Assembly (NCBI GenBank): GCA_965200355.1
Contig: OZ241351.1
Span: forward strand, 1,674,001 to 1,738,000
Origin: Bin18 sp965200355
GTDB lineage: Bacteria; Desulfobacterota; Binatia; Bin18
Direction of reading: 5' to 3'
Length of the DNA stretch: 64,000 nucleotides
In this document: piece by piece, positions 33,673-42,658 of the stretch
How the letters are laid out: each line of letters opens with the position of its first letter
Numbering within the stretch: position 1 is the first letter of the stretch
Notes under the pieces: model-generated
Seen by the model: only the letters and a program-made list of their open reading frames with translations
Database searches by the model: none
What the model was told of the DNA's origin: nothing
Made by a program: the position numbers and the translations under genes

Positions 33673-34692
33673 CTATTGCGGCCAGAAGGTATCGGTAATC
33701 GCCTGGACCTTTTTCGCCAGTTTTTCGAGGGTCAAGCCCCAGTTGGGCGGAACAATACACATGGAGTTGGCCCGTTGCCACAAGGGCTCAATCCGCTCCC
33801 GAACCTGGTCTGGGGTGCCGTGGGCGCCAAAGGCCCGGACCATTTCATCTGGCACGAATTGCGCGGCCTGCACGCAGTTCATGGTCTGAGAGGCTTCAGC
33901 GATTTTCCGTGCCTCGGCTCCAAAGCCGTGCGCCTCAAAATAGGGAGAGTACTGGCTGAAGCCCGAGTAGAAGGCCAGCCAGGGCTTGGCATCTTGCAGG
34001 GCCGTTTTCTCATCCGAGTCAATGGACGCTGTTACCCAGGGTTGAAAATGAATCGTCGCCGGGTCGCGTCCGGTACGCGCCGCACCAACGGCTACGGACT
34101 CCTGGGCCTGACCCAGGGCCCATTCGACTGACCAGACCGGATGTCCGATCAAGCCGTCAGCCACCTCCCCGGTCAATTCGCACATGCGCTGGCGCAGGGC
34201 GGCAATCCAGACGGGAATCCGGTCACGATACGGCGGCAGCGTGGGTTGATAGGCATCAAAACTGAGCTGATAGAACTGTCCCTCCCAGGGTGGCATCTCC
34301 CCGGCGCGAGCCCCGTCCTCAACGTGCCGCAGAATCTGGACGACCTCGCGCAGCCGCGACACCGGCTTATCGTATGGCATCCCGAAATAGCCGTTCGTCC
34401 AGTGTTTGGGGCCGGTGCCCAGCCCCAGAATAAAGCGGCCTTTGGACAGGTGGTCGAGGTCGAGCGAGGTCACAGCGGTCTCAAACGGGCTGCGCGTCAG
34501 GCCGATGGCAATGCCGGTGGCCAGTGCAAGGCGCGTAGTCGAGACCGCCGCGGCCGCCAGCGGGGCAAACGGCGAGCCGTACACCTGGGGAATAGTCACC
34601 CCGGCAAGGCCGCGGTCTTCCAGCTTTTTGACCGCGGTGGCAAAATCCGACTCCAGTGCCGGAATCACAAATGACCAGTATTGTCGGTCCAT
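33673..34692 (-). CDS. LLM-class flavin/F420-dependent oxidoreductase
   Basis: 339-residue luciferase-like TIM barrel: FATAVKKLEDRGLAGVTIPQVYG, TRLALATGIAIGLTRSPFETAV, LSKGRFILGLGTGPKHWTNGYFG. First gene of a minus-strand group LLM - crotonase - hydroxyacid dehydrogenase - CAP. AGGAGGG stands before the ATG at 34692. Cofactor undetermined; the TGPKHW stretch resembles F420-using relatives of mycobacteria. Confidence 0.9.
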   Translation of the reverse strand: MDRQYWSFVIPALESDFATAVKKLEDRGLAGVTIPQVYGSPFAPLAAAAVSTTRLALATGIAIGLTRSPFETAVTSLDLDHLSKGRFILGLGTGPKHWTNGYFGMPYDKPVSRLREVVQILRHVEDGARAGEMPPWEGQFYQLSFDAYQPTLPPYRDRIPVWIAALRQRMCELTGEVADGLIGHPVWSVEWALGQAQESVAVGAARTGRDPATIHFQPWVTASIDSDEKTALQDAKPWLAFYSGFSQYSPYFEAHGFGAEARKIAEASQTMNCVQAAQFVPDEMVRAFGAHGTPDQVRERIEPLWQRANSMCIVPPNWGLTLEKLAKKVQAITDTFWPQ

Positions 34693-34843
34693 AGCAGAAC
34701 CCTCCTTTTTCTCGCGCGCGGAACAGTGACGAAGGCTCTTATATCACCCGTTTCGACCGGACACACCTATGCTCTGGCTCGGTCCTACTGACGGGCCAGA
34801 CGCCCCTCCCGGAGAAAAAGGGAGAGGACGGGCCGCGTTTCTT

Positions 34844-34986
34844 TCAGAGGAAGCAGGATGCAAAAAGATCGGGCGGCTTCGCCTCGTGAGGCTGCGCCGA
34901 CTCAGGCAGCAGTTCGGCAAGGGTGGGAGCGGGGATGTTGCCCAATTCTTTGGGTTCCAGCTTGTACAGCCCGCCGCGCTCAAGAC
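34844..34986 (-). pseudogene. C-terminal remnant of a DNA methyltransferase
   Basis: Reading the minus strand from about 34986 gives ERGGLYKLEPKELGNIPAP and a tail to a TGA at 34844-34846. GGLYKLEPKEL followed by an Ile-Pro is a well-known C-terminal ending of adenine-specific DNA methyltransferases of restriction systems, where the protein docks its target-recognition part. Nothing upstream in this frame belongs to a methyltransferase, so only the last ~45 codons survive. It overlaps the end of the composite fragment described next, in another frame. Confidence 0.6.
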
Positions 34987-35327
34987 TTGGCGAGCAGGGC
35001 GTCGACAAGCCGCTTGGCATAGGGCGAGGCGGCTACTACCTTCTGTGGGTCCAGTTGGGCGAGCAGGTCGAACGAGTGCCGCCCTTTTCCATACCCTCCC
35101 TTGCGGCTCGTCTGGGTGGCTCTTTTGAGAGCAGTGTACAGATCAGGTTTGGGGATATTCTCCACATAGGGCCGATTGGATTTGCCCGACCCGTTGGGGC
35201 CTATCAGAACATTCAGCGGACGAAGCTCTATGTCCCCAGCGTCCGGTCCGAATGAGAGCAGGTTCGAGAGCCTGAGACGGTGAATGAGCCTGTTTTGGGC
35301 CATATCATGTTGTCGCTTTCGGCCCAT
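34980..35327 (-). pseudogene. Composite fragment: AAA ATPase N-terminus joined to a DUF4276-like C-terminus
   Basis: An open frame of 115 codons that looks like two broken genes fused by deletion. Residues 10-50 are the opening of a RecF/SMC-style ATPase (LIHRLRLSNLLSFGPDAG, then LNVLIGPNGSGKSN, Walker A). Right after the Walker A serine-asparagine it jumps to VENIPKPDLYTALKRATQ and DPQKVVAASPYAKRLVDALL, which resembles the end of DUF4276 proteins. ATPase plus DUF4276 genes are commonly adjacent in defence islands. Walker B, signature and the nuclease-like part are all missing, so it cannot be functional. Confidence 0.65.
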
Positions 35328-36573
35328 CCAGCTTGAATACCCGGGCGGCGTTCAGACCGAGAATCTGCTCGCGGCTTGCTTCCGACAAGGTATCCATCTG
35401 GCGCTCAATGCTGGCGGCCGAGTACGGCCAACTGCCCTCGTGATGCGGATAGTCGTTCGACCACATGAAATTATCGACCAGATTCATCTCTTCGGCCAGG
35501 AGCAGGGTGGAGCGGTCGTTCATGAAGGCCGAGAAACAGTTGCGCCGATAGTAAAAGCTAGGCGGTTCGGGCAGGACTGGCCGCACCCACATGTGGTGCG
35601 CTTGATGGGCATAGTCGAGGGTTTCGACCATCCAGGGCACCCAGCCGATGCCGCCTTCGATAGAGCCGGCTTGGAGGCGAGGATGGCGCTCAAACACGCC
35701 CGAGGAAATCAGGTGCACGAGCGGGTCCATGACCGTAGACATCGAGTGCGAGACATAGTTAATCAGCGCTCCGCCATTGCCCCCGACCGCGCGCGGGTCC
35801 CGCCCGGTTGAGACGTGGAAGGTCATGGGCAGGTCCACTTCTTCAATCAGCGACCACAGGGGCTCGAACGATTTGTCGTTGTATTGCAGCTCGCCGTCTT
35901 TGAGCGGCCCAAAGATGGGTTTATTCGGCAGGGTGAGGCCCTTGAAGCCGTGCTCCGCGGCCCACCGCACTTCGGCCAGAGCCCCTTCAAGATCGCCGCT
36001 GGCAATCATGGCCATAGGCATGAAGCGCGTCCAATGATCGCCAAAGGTCTCCAGCGCCCAGCGGTTCCAGGCGCGGAACATCGCCCCCTGGAACACCGGG
36101 TCCGGCGTGCCAAAGGCCAGCAGGCCCTTGTTCGGGAAAATAATCTCGGCATCAATGCCATCCGCGTCCGCGTCGGCCAGGCGTTGGGGGATATCGGTAC
36201 CGGCCTGGTTGCGGCGCACGTCTTCAGCCTCAAAACGCTTCGAGTAGGGCTGGAACATGTCGATATCCTCAAACGACTCCAGCGCCGGCAGGTGTTTCTC
36301 ATAATTGCGGCCCGGTTTGACCAGCACGGGTTTCATGCCCTCGCAGATGGTCCACTGCGCGCCGTCCTCGTCAATTTTCATGCGTGGAATGCGGTGGAGA
36401 TATTTTTTCTCAATGCGTTTTTCCAGATAATCGTTTGGTTCGATCCCGTGCGTATCGACCGACACCATATAGTATTTGTGCGGGTCATCGGCGTGGGCGG
36501 TGCGCGCCCAGCCGGCATGACCCGGGGTCTGTTGACGCCAGGCGTTGCGTGGAGATGCTGCTCGTGCTGCCAT
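35305..36573 (-). CDS. Amidohydrolase-family metal-dependent hydrolase (ACMSD-like)
   Basis: 422 residues of the amidohydrolase_2 group, which includes aminocarboxymuconate-semialdehyde decarboxylase and 2,3-dihydroxybenzoate/gamma-resorcylate decarboxylases. Motifs: VSVDTHGIEPNDYLE at the N-terminus, IFPNKGLLAFGTPDP, AAEHGFKGLTLPNKP, TFHVSTGRD, and the C-terminal metal aspartate SNDYPHHEGSWP. It hydrolyses or decarboxylates an aromatic or cyclic acid. GGAGGGACA precedes the ATG. Its 3' end overlaps the 5' end of the ATPase fragment by 23 bp, which adds to the view that the latter is debris. Confidence 0.88.
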   Translation of the reverse strand: MAARAASPRNAWRQQTPGHAGWARTAHADDPHKYYMVSVDTHGIEPNDYLEKRIEKKYLHRIPRMKIDEDGAQWTICEGMKPVLVKPGRNYEKHLPALESFEDIDMFQPYSKRFEAEDVRRNQAGTDIPQRLADADADGIDAEIIFPNKGLLAFGTPDPVFQGAMFRAWNRWALETFGDHWTRFMPMAMIASGDLEGALAEVRWAAEHGFKGLTLPNKPIFGPLKDGELQYNDKSFEPLWSLIEEVDLPMTFHVSTGRDPRAVGGNGGALINYVSHSMSTVMDPLVHLISSGVFERHPRLQAGSIEGGIGWVPWMVETLDYAHQAHHMWVRPVLPEPPSFYYRRNCFSAFMNDRSTLLLAEEMNLVDNFMWSNDYPHHEGSWPYSAASIERQMDTLSEASREQILGLNAARVFKLDGPKATT

Positions 36574-36673
36574 AACTGTCCCTCCTGAATACGGGCCAAA
36601 TATACCAAGGAAGGCGTGAATCCGGCAAGCCAGCGTTACCCCGCGTTTGCCGGGATGGAGACCGTCGCCCGAT

Positions 36674-39154
36674 TTATGGCTCCGGCTGGAGCAGCGTCTT
36701 GTGCGCTGTCACTGCCACAATTTTGTCTCGGGAATAGAGCACGGGGAAATACTGCCCCGCGGCCCACAGCCCGGTCAGGTCTCGATACTGCGCCTGGGCC
36801 GGGTCGCCGGCCTGGCCGGGCGTATTGATACCCAACGACCGGTCCCAGTTACCGGGGTCGGCAATCAGCCGAAAAGAAGCCCCCACGGTCTGCCTATCCT
36901 CGCTGCCGGTATTATTGACCGTAAAGCTGTCCCCGCCGCGCGGAAGGGGACCAACGTCGAGCTGGGCGCGGAGTTCGGCGTTCACCGCGTCGCTCAGCAT
37001 GTGTTTGATGACGATGTGGTGATAGGCCGTCTGGCCATAGGTCCAGTCGTGCATGTCCGGGCCGAAGCGGGCAACCAGGGAGCGGACGGCAGCCGCGAAA
37101 CTCTCACGGATAAACCGGTCCCGCCCGGCGAGCGGGTCAGGACCATAGCGCGTGTCTGGAGCGAGGAGACTATTGATGAGCGGGCTGATAACAATACTCG
37201 CAAAGGATTCCCGGAGAGCGGCCGGGACGTGCATGTCCTGAAATTGCGCCCACAACTGGCGCTGCCAGGCAACGTAGATACCGGCGGCAACCGAGTCTTT
37301 GTCCAGCCCAAAATCCCAGGCGCGCAGCGTAGCGAGCGCCGTCTGGACGAGCGGGTCGGCCGACACCGAGTCCTGGTCCAGAGCGTGCAGAAACGGCACG
37401 AGCAGGCGGGCGGGAATTGAGTATTCATCACTCTGGAGCTGCATCATCTCGCGGGCCGTCAGGCTTTTGCCGGCGGCAAGGACTTCTGCAATCCGGGCAA
37501 ACCGGTACGGTTCCAGCCAGTAATAGCTGATCGGATAGGGATAGTCGGCCGGCAGGTTCTCCTGGTTGGCGGTGGCGATAAACCCCTCGGGCGGATTCAG
37601 CAGGTGGGGCAGTTCACGAATTGGCAGATAGCCGTCCCACTCAAAGCGGCCATCCCCCGGCACCGGCACCAGACCGCTCCAGTGAGGCCGGAGCGGCACA
37701 ACGCCGACCGCCTGCCAACCGATATTGCCGTGCCGGTCCGCCCAGACCATATTCTCCGACGGCGCCCGAGAGTAGGCACACGCCGCGCGGAACTCCTGCC
37801 AGGTTTCGGCTTGGTCCATGCGCAGGCTGGCCAGATACGGCGCGCCGCCGATATCGAGCCAGGCAGCTCGCAGCCCAAAAGCCAGATGCCGCTCCGGGTC
37901 TTCGGCCAGAATGGGACCGTGCCGGGTGTATTTCAGCTCAACCGCAACCGCGGCCTGGCCTTTCACCGGAATCGTCTCGTGGAGCACCCGCATATCCTCC
38001 CATTTCCCCTGATACCAATACTGCTGCGGGTTCTGCGGATTGGTCTTATACACATACAGGTCTTCGGAGTCGGTCGGAAAAATCGTCAGCCCCCAGGCCC
38101 CCTGCTCATTATGCCCGATAGACACCCCCGGCAGATGAGGCTCACCCCCGCCAATCACATTCCAGCCCGGTGCAACCAGATGCACCCAGTAGCGCAGCGA
38201 CGGCGCAGTAATCGTCCGGTGCGGGTCGTTGACCATGAGCGGCTGCCGAGAGAGCGTTCTGGTGCCGCTCACTACCCAATTATTACTGCCCTCGTCTTGT
38301 GACACGCTCTTCCCGGCGTGGGGCGGGCCGGCAGCCTGAGCGGTTGCGTCAGCGGTTTCCGGCGCACGCTGCTGTGGATCAACAATGTCTTCGGGCGCAA
38401 AGGCCACCGCTTCGCGCGCGGCTTGATAATACTTGAGGACATCGCCGGGAATAGTCGCCACATCGAGCCCGGCGGCTACGGTCAGGTCGGGCGTTCCGGG
38501 GTGCAAATGGAGCATCGTCCGGATCGCTTCGAGCGACATGGTTTGGAGGGCCTGGGCGATCAGGACCTCGGTTTCCAGGTTCAGAAAAATCCCGCCGATG
38601 CGTGCCAGCACGATATCTGGGGTCCAGGCTTGGGGGGTGAGGCCGAGCAGGCCGAACTCAAGGGGCAGCAGGTCGGGTTGTGCCTGGGTCTGCCGAATAT
38701 AGGCGTTAATGCCCTCGACAAAGGCGGCGATAATTTCTTTCCCGTCCGGGTGATAGTACTGAAATTCCTGGTCCATATCGCCCCGAAAACGCAGCAGCCG
38801 CGCGCCGATATCGCGGTCCAGGGCTTTGGGACCTTGGATCTCGGCCATTGTGCCGGTGACGCGCCGGCGCCATATTTCAAGCTGAAACAGGCGGTCGCGG
38901 GCCGCGTTATAGCCTTGGGCAAAAAACAAATCGTGCTGGTTGTGGGCATAGATATGGGCAATGCCCCAGCGGTCGGTCAGGATTTCGACCGGCTCGCGGA
39001 GACCGGCAATACGCAGGGTTTCCATTCCATTCTCCTGAACGTTGGTCTGGGGTACGACCACGGCCCACCCCAGGGACGGAGAGAGACCAGCCGCGATGCA
39101 CAAGAAGAGAGCAAGCAAAAACACCCTACCCGCCGTGGGTATAACCGTCGGCAT
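36674..39154 (-). CDS. Penicillin acylase family protein (Ntn-hydrolase)
   Basis: 826-residue secreted amidase precursor. Signal peptide in residues 10-31 (VFLLALFLCIAAGLSPSLGWA). The alpha part includes ILTDRWGIAHIYA and LFFAQGYNAARDRLFQLE. Auto-cleavage would occur before Ser290 in QDEGSNNWVVSG, making Ser290 the N-terminal nucleophile of the beta chain. Later landmarks are GVSIGHNEQGAWGLT and YSRAPSENMVWADRHGNIGW. Members hydrolyse beta-lactam side chains or acyl-homoserine lactones (quorum quenching); the natural substrate here is unknown. AGGAGCGACC precedes the ATG. Located in the periplasm. Confidence 0.93.
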   Translation of the reverse strand: MPTVIPTAGRVFLLALFLCIAAGLSPSLGWAVVVPQTNVQENGMETLRIAGLREPVEILTDRWGIAHIYAHNQHDLFFAQGYNAARDRLFQLEIWRRRVTGTMAEIQGPKALDRDIGARLLRFRGDMDQEFQYYHPDGKEIIAAFVEGINAYIRQTQAQPDLLPLEFGLLGLTPQAWTPDIVLARIGGIFLNLETEVLIAQALQTMSLEAIRTMLHLHPGTPDLTVAAGLDVATIPGDVLKYYQAAREAVAFAPEDIVDPQQRAPETADATAQAAGPPHAGKSVSQDEGSNNWVVSGTRTLSRQPLMVNDPHRTITAPSLRYWVHLVAPGWNVIGGGEPHLPGVSIGHNEQGAWGLTIFPTDSEDLYVYKTNPQNPQQYWYQGKWEDMRVLHETIPVKGQAAVAVELKYTRHGPILAEDPERHLAFGLRAAWLDIGGAPYLASLRMDQAETWQEFRAACAYSRAPSENMVWADRHGNIGWQAVGVVPLRPHWSGLVPVPGDGRFEWDGYLPIRELPHLLNPPEGFIATANQENLPADYPYPISYYWLEPYRFARIAEVLAAGKSLTAREMMQLQSDEYSIPARLLVPFLHALDQDSVSADPLVQTALATLRAWDFGLDKDSVAAGIYVAWQRQLWAQFQDMHVPAALRESFASIVISPLINSLLAPDTRYGPDPLAGRDRFIRESFAAAVRSLVARFGPDMHDWTYGQTAYHHIVIKHMLSDAVNAELRAQLDVGPLPRGGDSFTVNNTGSEDRQTVGASFRLIADPGNWDRSLGINTPGQAGDPAQAQYRDLTGLWAAGQYFPVLYSRDKIVAVTAHKTLLQPEP

Positions 39155-39181
39155 GGTCGCTCCTGGTGTGTACGGTCCTGG

Positions 39182-39613
39182 TCATGCCTCATCAATCGGC
39201 GGCAAGACATCCGGGGTGACCTGATAGCCGTCCGCCAGGGCGTTGGTGCTGTTGAACAGCGCTACAATGGCCATGACTTCTCCCAGCATTTCGGTGTCGC
39301 AGCCCAGTTTGCGCAGGGCCGCGGTGTGGGAGTTGATACAATAGGCGCAGCCATTGGTGGCCGAAACCGCCAGGGCAATAATCTCCCGCGTCCGCGGATC
39401 AAGGGGCGATTCCCGCCCGCTGGCCTCGGGGTGCATGAGCGCTTTCAGCCGGGTCCAGATCATCTCCAGATTGTCCGGCTGGCTGGCCAGTACCCGCCAG
39501 AAATTTGGCACCGCCGGAATACCCTTGGTGGCTTTGATGTCAGCATAGATCGCTGCGACCTTGCCGCGGGCTTCTTCTTCGGCGACCGGACGCACGGTTG
39601 CAGTACGGGTCAT
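39182..39613 (-). CDS. Carboxymuconolactone decarboxylase / AhpD-like peroxidase
   Basis: 143 residues of the CMD/AhpD family. The redox CxxC is present in TNGCAYCINSHTAALRK, with the family histidine, so an alkylhydroperoxidase-like disulfide reductase is more likely than a decarboxylase. Both cysteines use ordinary codons. It is a lone gene ending 27 bp before the penicillin acylase start. Helps remove organic peroxides, consistent with the many flavin oxidases in this region. Confidence 0.9.
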   Translation of the reverse strand: MTRTATVRPVAEEEARGKVAAIYADIKATKGIPAVPNFWRVLASQPDNLEMIWTRLKALMHPEASGRESPLDPRTREIIALAVSATNGCAYCINSHTAALRKLGCDTEMLGEVMAIVALFNSTNALADGYQVTPDVLPPIDEA

Positions 39614-39812
39614 AGCACTCCCCTCCCTTGTGACTCACGCGACGAGGTCGTTCAACTCGCCTCATGCAGATTGCTGCGCTCAGGGTGTCCCAAAAAGCAA
39701 CAGAAAGAAAGGGCGGCTGCACTGCTGGAGAATGCTGGCCTCCCTTGCGTCATACCCGCGCAAACAGGTATCCAGCGGGGAGCCAGGGAGCGGGAAAAAG
39801 GAGGTTTGACCT

Positions 39813-40775
39813 ATGGCGATTCTGATTACTGGAGGCAGCGGGTTTTTGGGCCGACATTTAACACGACATCTGGTTCAGACGGGAGAAAATGTTGTCATTC
39901 TCGATACCGTCCCGAACCGCCAGGCAGTGGCGGACGGCGCCGACCAGGTGAAGGTCTTGCAGGGCGATGTCATGGAAGTGACCGCGCTCATCGACGTGAT
40001 CCAGCGCAACAAGATCGAAGGGATTATTCACCTCGCCTACTATCTGGGAACCGGCGGCATCCGCAATCCGCTGCCGTCGATTAACGTGAATTGTATCGGC
40101 ACCACCAATATCTTTGAGGCCGCCCGGCTGAGCGGCCTCAAGCGCGTTGTTTATATGAGCTCGGTCGCCGTGTTTCCCGAGCGCACGGCCAGCGCCGCCC
40201 CAGAGTTGAGCGAAGACGACCCGCCGGCCCCGTCCACCAGCAACCAGGCCGGCCTGTACGGCGCGTGCAAATTGTTCAACGAGCATACCGCGGACTACTA
40301 CAATCACGCCTATGGCATGGACTTTATTGCGATCCGCCCGACCTCGGTGTTTGGCGAGGGCCGTGGCCAGCGCCGGGGAGCGGCCGGCGATCATTTTATG
40401 GTGGCTCCCGAGCTGGCCCTGCTCGGCAAGCCGGTCGTTATGCCGCCAGACGAGCAGACGGCCGACTGGCTGTACGTGGCCGATGCCGCAGAGGTCTTTC
40501 GCCGGGCGTATCACCTCGAAAACCCCCAATCCCGCGTGTTCAATATGGCCGGCCCCAGCCGCCAGACGGGCGAAATCACAGCCTATCTGCGCGCCTTGCT
40601 GCCCGAGGCCAACATCTCAGTCAGTGATACCCCGGTTGCCATGACCTCGCTGGTCAACACCGACCGCCTGCGGACCGAATTGGGCTTCACTCCCAAGTAC
40701 ACGGTTGAGGAGGGCATTCTGGCCTATTTGAACGATGTGCGGAAGCGCGAAGGAATGCCGCTGGAGCCGCGCTAA
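39813..40775 (+). CDS. NAD-dependent epimerase/dehydratase (extended SDR)
   Basis: 320-residue extended short-chain dehydrogenase. NAD motif ILITGGSGFLGRHL at the N-terminus, LDTVPNRQAVAD, the serine site VYMSSVAVFPE, and the catalytic Tyr/Lys in LYGACKLFNE, then AIRPTSVFGEGRGQ. Family members act on nucleotide sugars or on hydroxysteroid-like and lactone compounds. AAGGAGG precedes the ATG. Its last bases are followed 61 bp later by an antiporter gene; no sugar-synthesis genes are nearby, so a catabolic dehydrogenase role is as likely as epimerase. Confidence 0.88.
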   Translation: MAILITGGSGFLGRHLTRHLVQTGENVVILDTVPNRQAVADGADQVKVLQGDVMEVTALIDVIQRNKIEGIIHLAYYLGTGGIRNPLPSINVNCIGTTNIFEAARLSGLKRVVYMSSVAVFPERTASAAPELSEDDPPAPSTSNQAGLYGACKLFNEHTADYYNHAYGMDFIAIRPTSVFGEGRGQRRGAAGDHFMVAPELALLGKPVVMPPDEQTADWLYVADAAEVFRRAYHLENPQSRVFNMAGPSRQTGEITAYLRALLPEANISVSDTPVAMTSLVNTDRLRTELGFTPKYTVEEGILAYLNDVRKREGMPLEPR

Positions 40776-40836
40776 CCGCCCCCGACTACTGCTTCATAAC
40801 TTCCAATACGCCCTTGATTCGTCTAGGCTGAAAGGC

Positions 40837-42471
40837 ATGCCTGAAATCGCCTACCTCAAGGACCTCGTCATCGTGCTGGGGGCGGCGGTCGCGGTCGTCA
40901 TCCTCCTGAAACGGGCTCACTTTCCTTCGATTGCCGGCTTCATCCTGACCGGTGCGTTGGTCGGGCCTACCGGCCTCGGACTCATCAACGACTCACATCA
41001 TGTCGAGGTCCTGGCCGAGGTTGGCGTGGTCCTCCTGCTGTTCGGGATCGGCCTGGAACTCTCTCTCGACCGTCTCCAGCGTCTCTGGAAAGTCATCCTG
41101 CTGGGAGGGGGGTTGCAGGTTGCCCTTACGGTTGCGTGTACGACCGGGTTAGCCGTGTGGTTCGGACTGTCGCCCGGCCCAGCGATATTCTTGGGCTGTG
41201 TCGTCGCGGTCTCCAGCACGGCGGTCGTCCTGCGCGCCCTGTCCACGAGTGGGGAACTGGAAGCGCCGCACGGCCGTCTGGCAGTCGGCATCCTCGTCTT
41301 TCAGGACCTGTGCGTGGTGCCAATGATGTTGGCAGTGCCCTACTTGGCTGGAGAGGGCGGCACAATGCGGGAAATTGCCACGACGGTTGGCACCGTGCTC
41401 GTGGTCCTCGTCGGGGTGTTGCTTGCGGCACGCCGCGTCGTTCCACGCCTCCTGGCGTTCGTGGCCCGGACGCGAGATCGCGAGCTTTTCATTCTGAGCG
41501 TCTTTCTCGTCTGCTTCGGTACGGCCTGGGCCTTATCGCTGGCCGGCATATCGCTGGCACTCGGCGCGTTTCTGGCTGGGCTGGTCGTCGCCGGGAGCGA
41601 GTTCCGACATCAGGCGATGTCGGAGGTGATCCCGGCCCGCGAGGTTCTGGCCAGCCTGTTCTTTGTTTCCATCGGGATGCTGCTGGAGGTCTCGGACGTT
41701 CTGGCGCATCTGATGCCGACCGTCGGCCTGCTGTGCCTCATCCTTGTTGGAAAATTCACCATTATTCTCTTCACCGCGCTGATACTCCGACTCCCCTTGC
41801 GGGTGGGTATCCTTTCCGCCACGACGCTGTGCCAGATCGGGGAATTCTCATTCGTGCTCTTGAACGCTGCTTCTGGAACCGGGCTCCTCACCGCCGTGCT
41901 TGCCAACAACCTGCTGATGGCCATCGCCCTCTCCATGCTGCTGACGCCGATGGCCATTGCCTTTGGCCCACGCCTCGTCGGCAGCGCGGCGCATGTCCCC
42001 TGGCTGAACCGACTCTTGGGTGCAGAGCCCCCCGGCATCGATACGCCCGAGCCGCCCAGCAACCATATCATCGTTGCTGGCTATGGCCTGACAGGCCAGC
42101 GCGTCTGTCGGGCGGTTCGGGAGGCGGGTTTCACCTATGTCGCGGTTGACAGGAACCCTGACAAGGTGCGCGCGGCCCACGCCGCCGGAGACCGGGCCGT
42201 CCTCGGGGACATCGCGCAACAGGAGGTACTGGAGGAGCTCGGTTGCCGGCAGGCCCGCTTGGTGGTCGTGAATATCAACGATACCAGGGCCGCCGAATCC
42301 GCGGTCCGGACGGTGCGGACGACCGCCCCGCACGTCGCGGTGATCGCCCGGGCCCCATACGAGATGGACAAGGACTCGCTGCGGTCCGCCGGCGCCGCCC
42401 AGGTCATTACGGCCGAAGCGACGGCCAGCGAGGCGATAGTGGAAACCTGCCTGGCGGCCCTGCGTGTGTAA
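40837..42471 (+). CDS. Kef-type cation:proton antiporter with TrkA-N domain
   Basis: 544 residues. Residues 1-390 hold about 12-13 membrane spans of the CPA2 Na/H-exchanger fold (VILLKRAHFPSIAGFILTG, GVVLLLFGIGLELSLDRLQ), followed by a cytosolic NAD-binding RCK/TrkA-N domain (HIIVAGYGLTGQRVCRAV, AVGDR-like GDRAVLGDIAQ). This is the KefB/YbaL arrangement: potassium efflux in exchange for protons, gated by nucleotide or glutathione adducts. ATG 40837 follows AAAGG; the longer frame from 40735 overlaps the epimerase. With GSTs nearby, a glutathione-adduct response is an attractive but unproven link. Confidence 0.92.
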   Translation: MPEIAYLKDLVIVLGAAVAVVILLKRAHFPSIAGFILTGALVGPTGLGLINDSHHVEVLAEVGVVLLLFGIGLELSLDRLQRLWKVILLGGGLQVALTVACTTGLAVWFGLSPGPAIFLGCVVAVSSTAVVLRALSTSGELEAPHGRLAVGILVFQDLCVVPMMLAVPYLAGEGGTMREIATTVGTVLVVLVGVLLAARRVVPRLLAFVARTRDRELFILSVFLVCFGTAWALSLAGISLALGAFLAGLVVAGSEFRHQAMSEVIPAREVLASLFFVSIGMLLEVSDVLAHLMPTVGLLCLILVGKFTIILFTALILRLPLRVGILSATTLCQIGEFSFVLLNAASGTGLLTAVLANNLLMAIALSMLLTPMAIAFGPRLVGSAAHVPWLNRLLGAEPPGIDTPEPPSNHIIVAGYGLTGQRVCRAVREAGFTYVAVDRNPDKVRAAHAAGDRAVLGDIAQQEVLEELGCRQARLVVVNINDTRAAESAVRTVRTTAPHVAVIARAPYEMDKDSLRSAGAAQVITAEATASEAIVETCLAALRV

Positions 42472-42504
42472 TGCGGACACAGGCCGAAGAATGAACAGCC
42501 AGCG

Positions 42505-42595
42505 GTGAAAGCGGCCCAACGGACGGGGTAAGTGCACCGGAGGGCATAGGGTGAAAGCGGCCCAACGGACGGGGTAAGTGCACCGGAGGGCATAG
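42505..42595 (+). repeat. Two tandem copies of a 46-bp unit
   Basis: GTGAAAGCGGCCCAACGGAC starts at 42505 and again at 42551; the copies are identical over 45 bp. They lie in the gap between the antiporter and a convergent lipoprotein gene. No protein reading in either strand is convincing. Confidence 0.9.
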
Positions 42596-42658
42596 CCTGT
42601 CTGAGTGACGGGCGGAGGCGTGCCGGCGACGCGGGAGCCGTGCTCAGGAGGCGTTTCC

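Noticed and set aside
38318..40084. 588-codon plus-strand open frame opposite penicillin acylase
   Set aside because: Antisense shadow of a well-supported Ntn-hydrolase and the AhpD-like gene; composition is not protein-like.
41136..42149. 337-codon open frame within the antiporter gene
   Set aside because: Out-of-frame shadow of the Kef-type antiporter; rich in Arg/Gly/His with no motif.
42505..42595. Possible CRISPR array or coding repeat
   Set aside because: Two abutting copies only, and no sensible translation in any frame.
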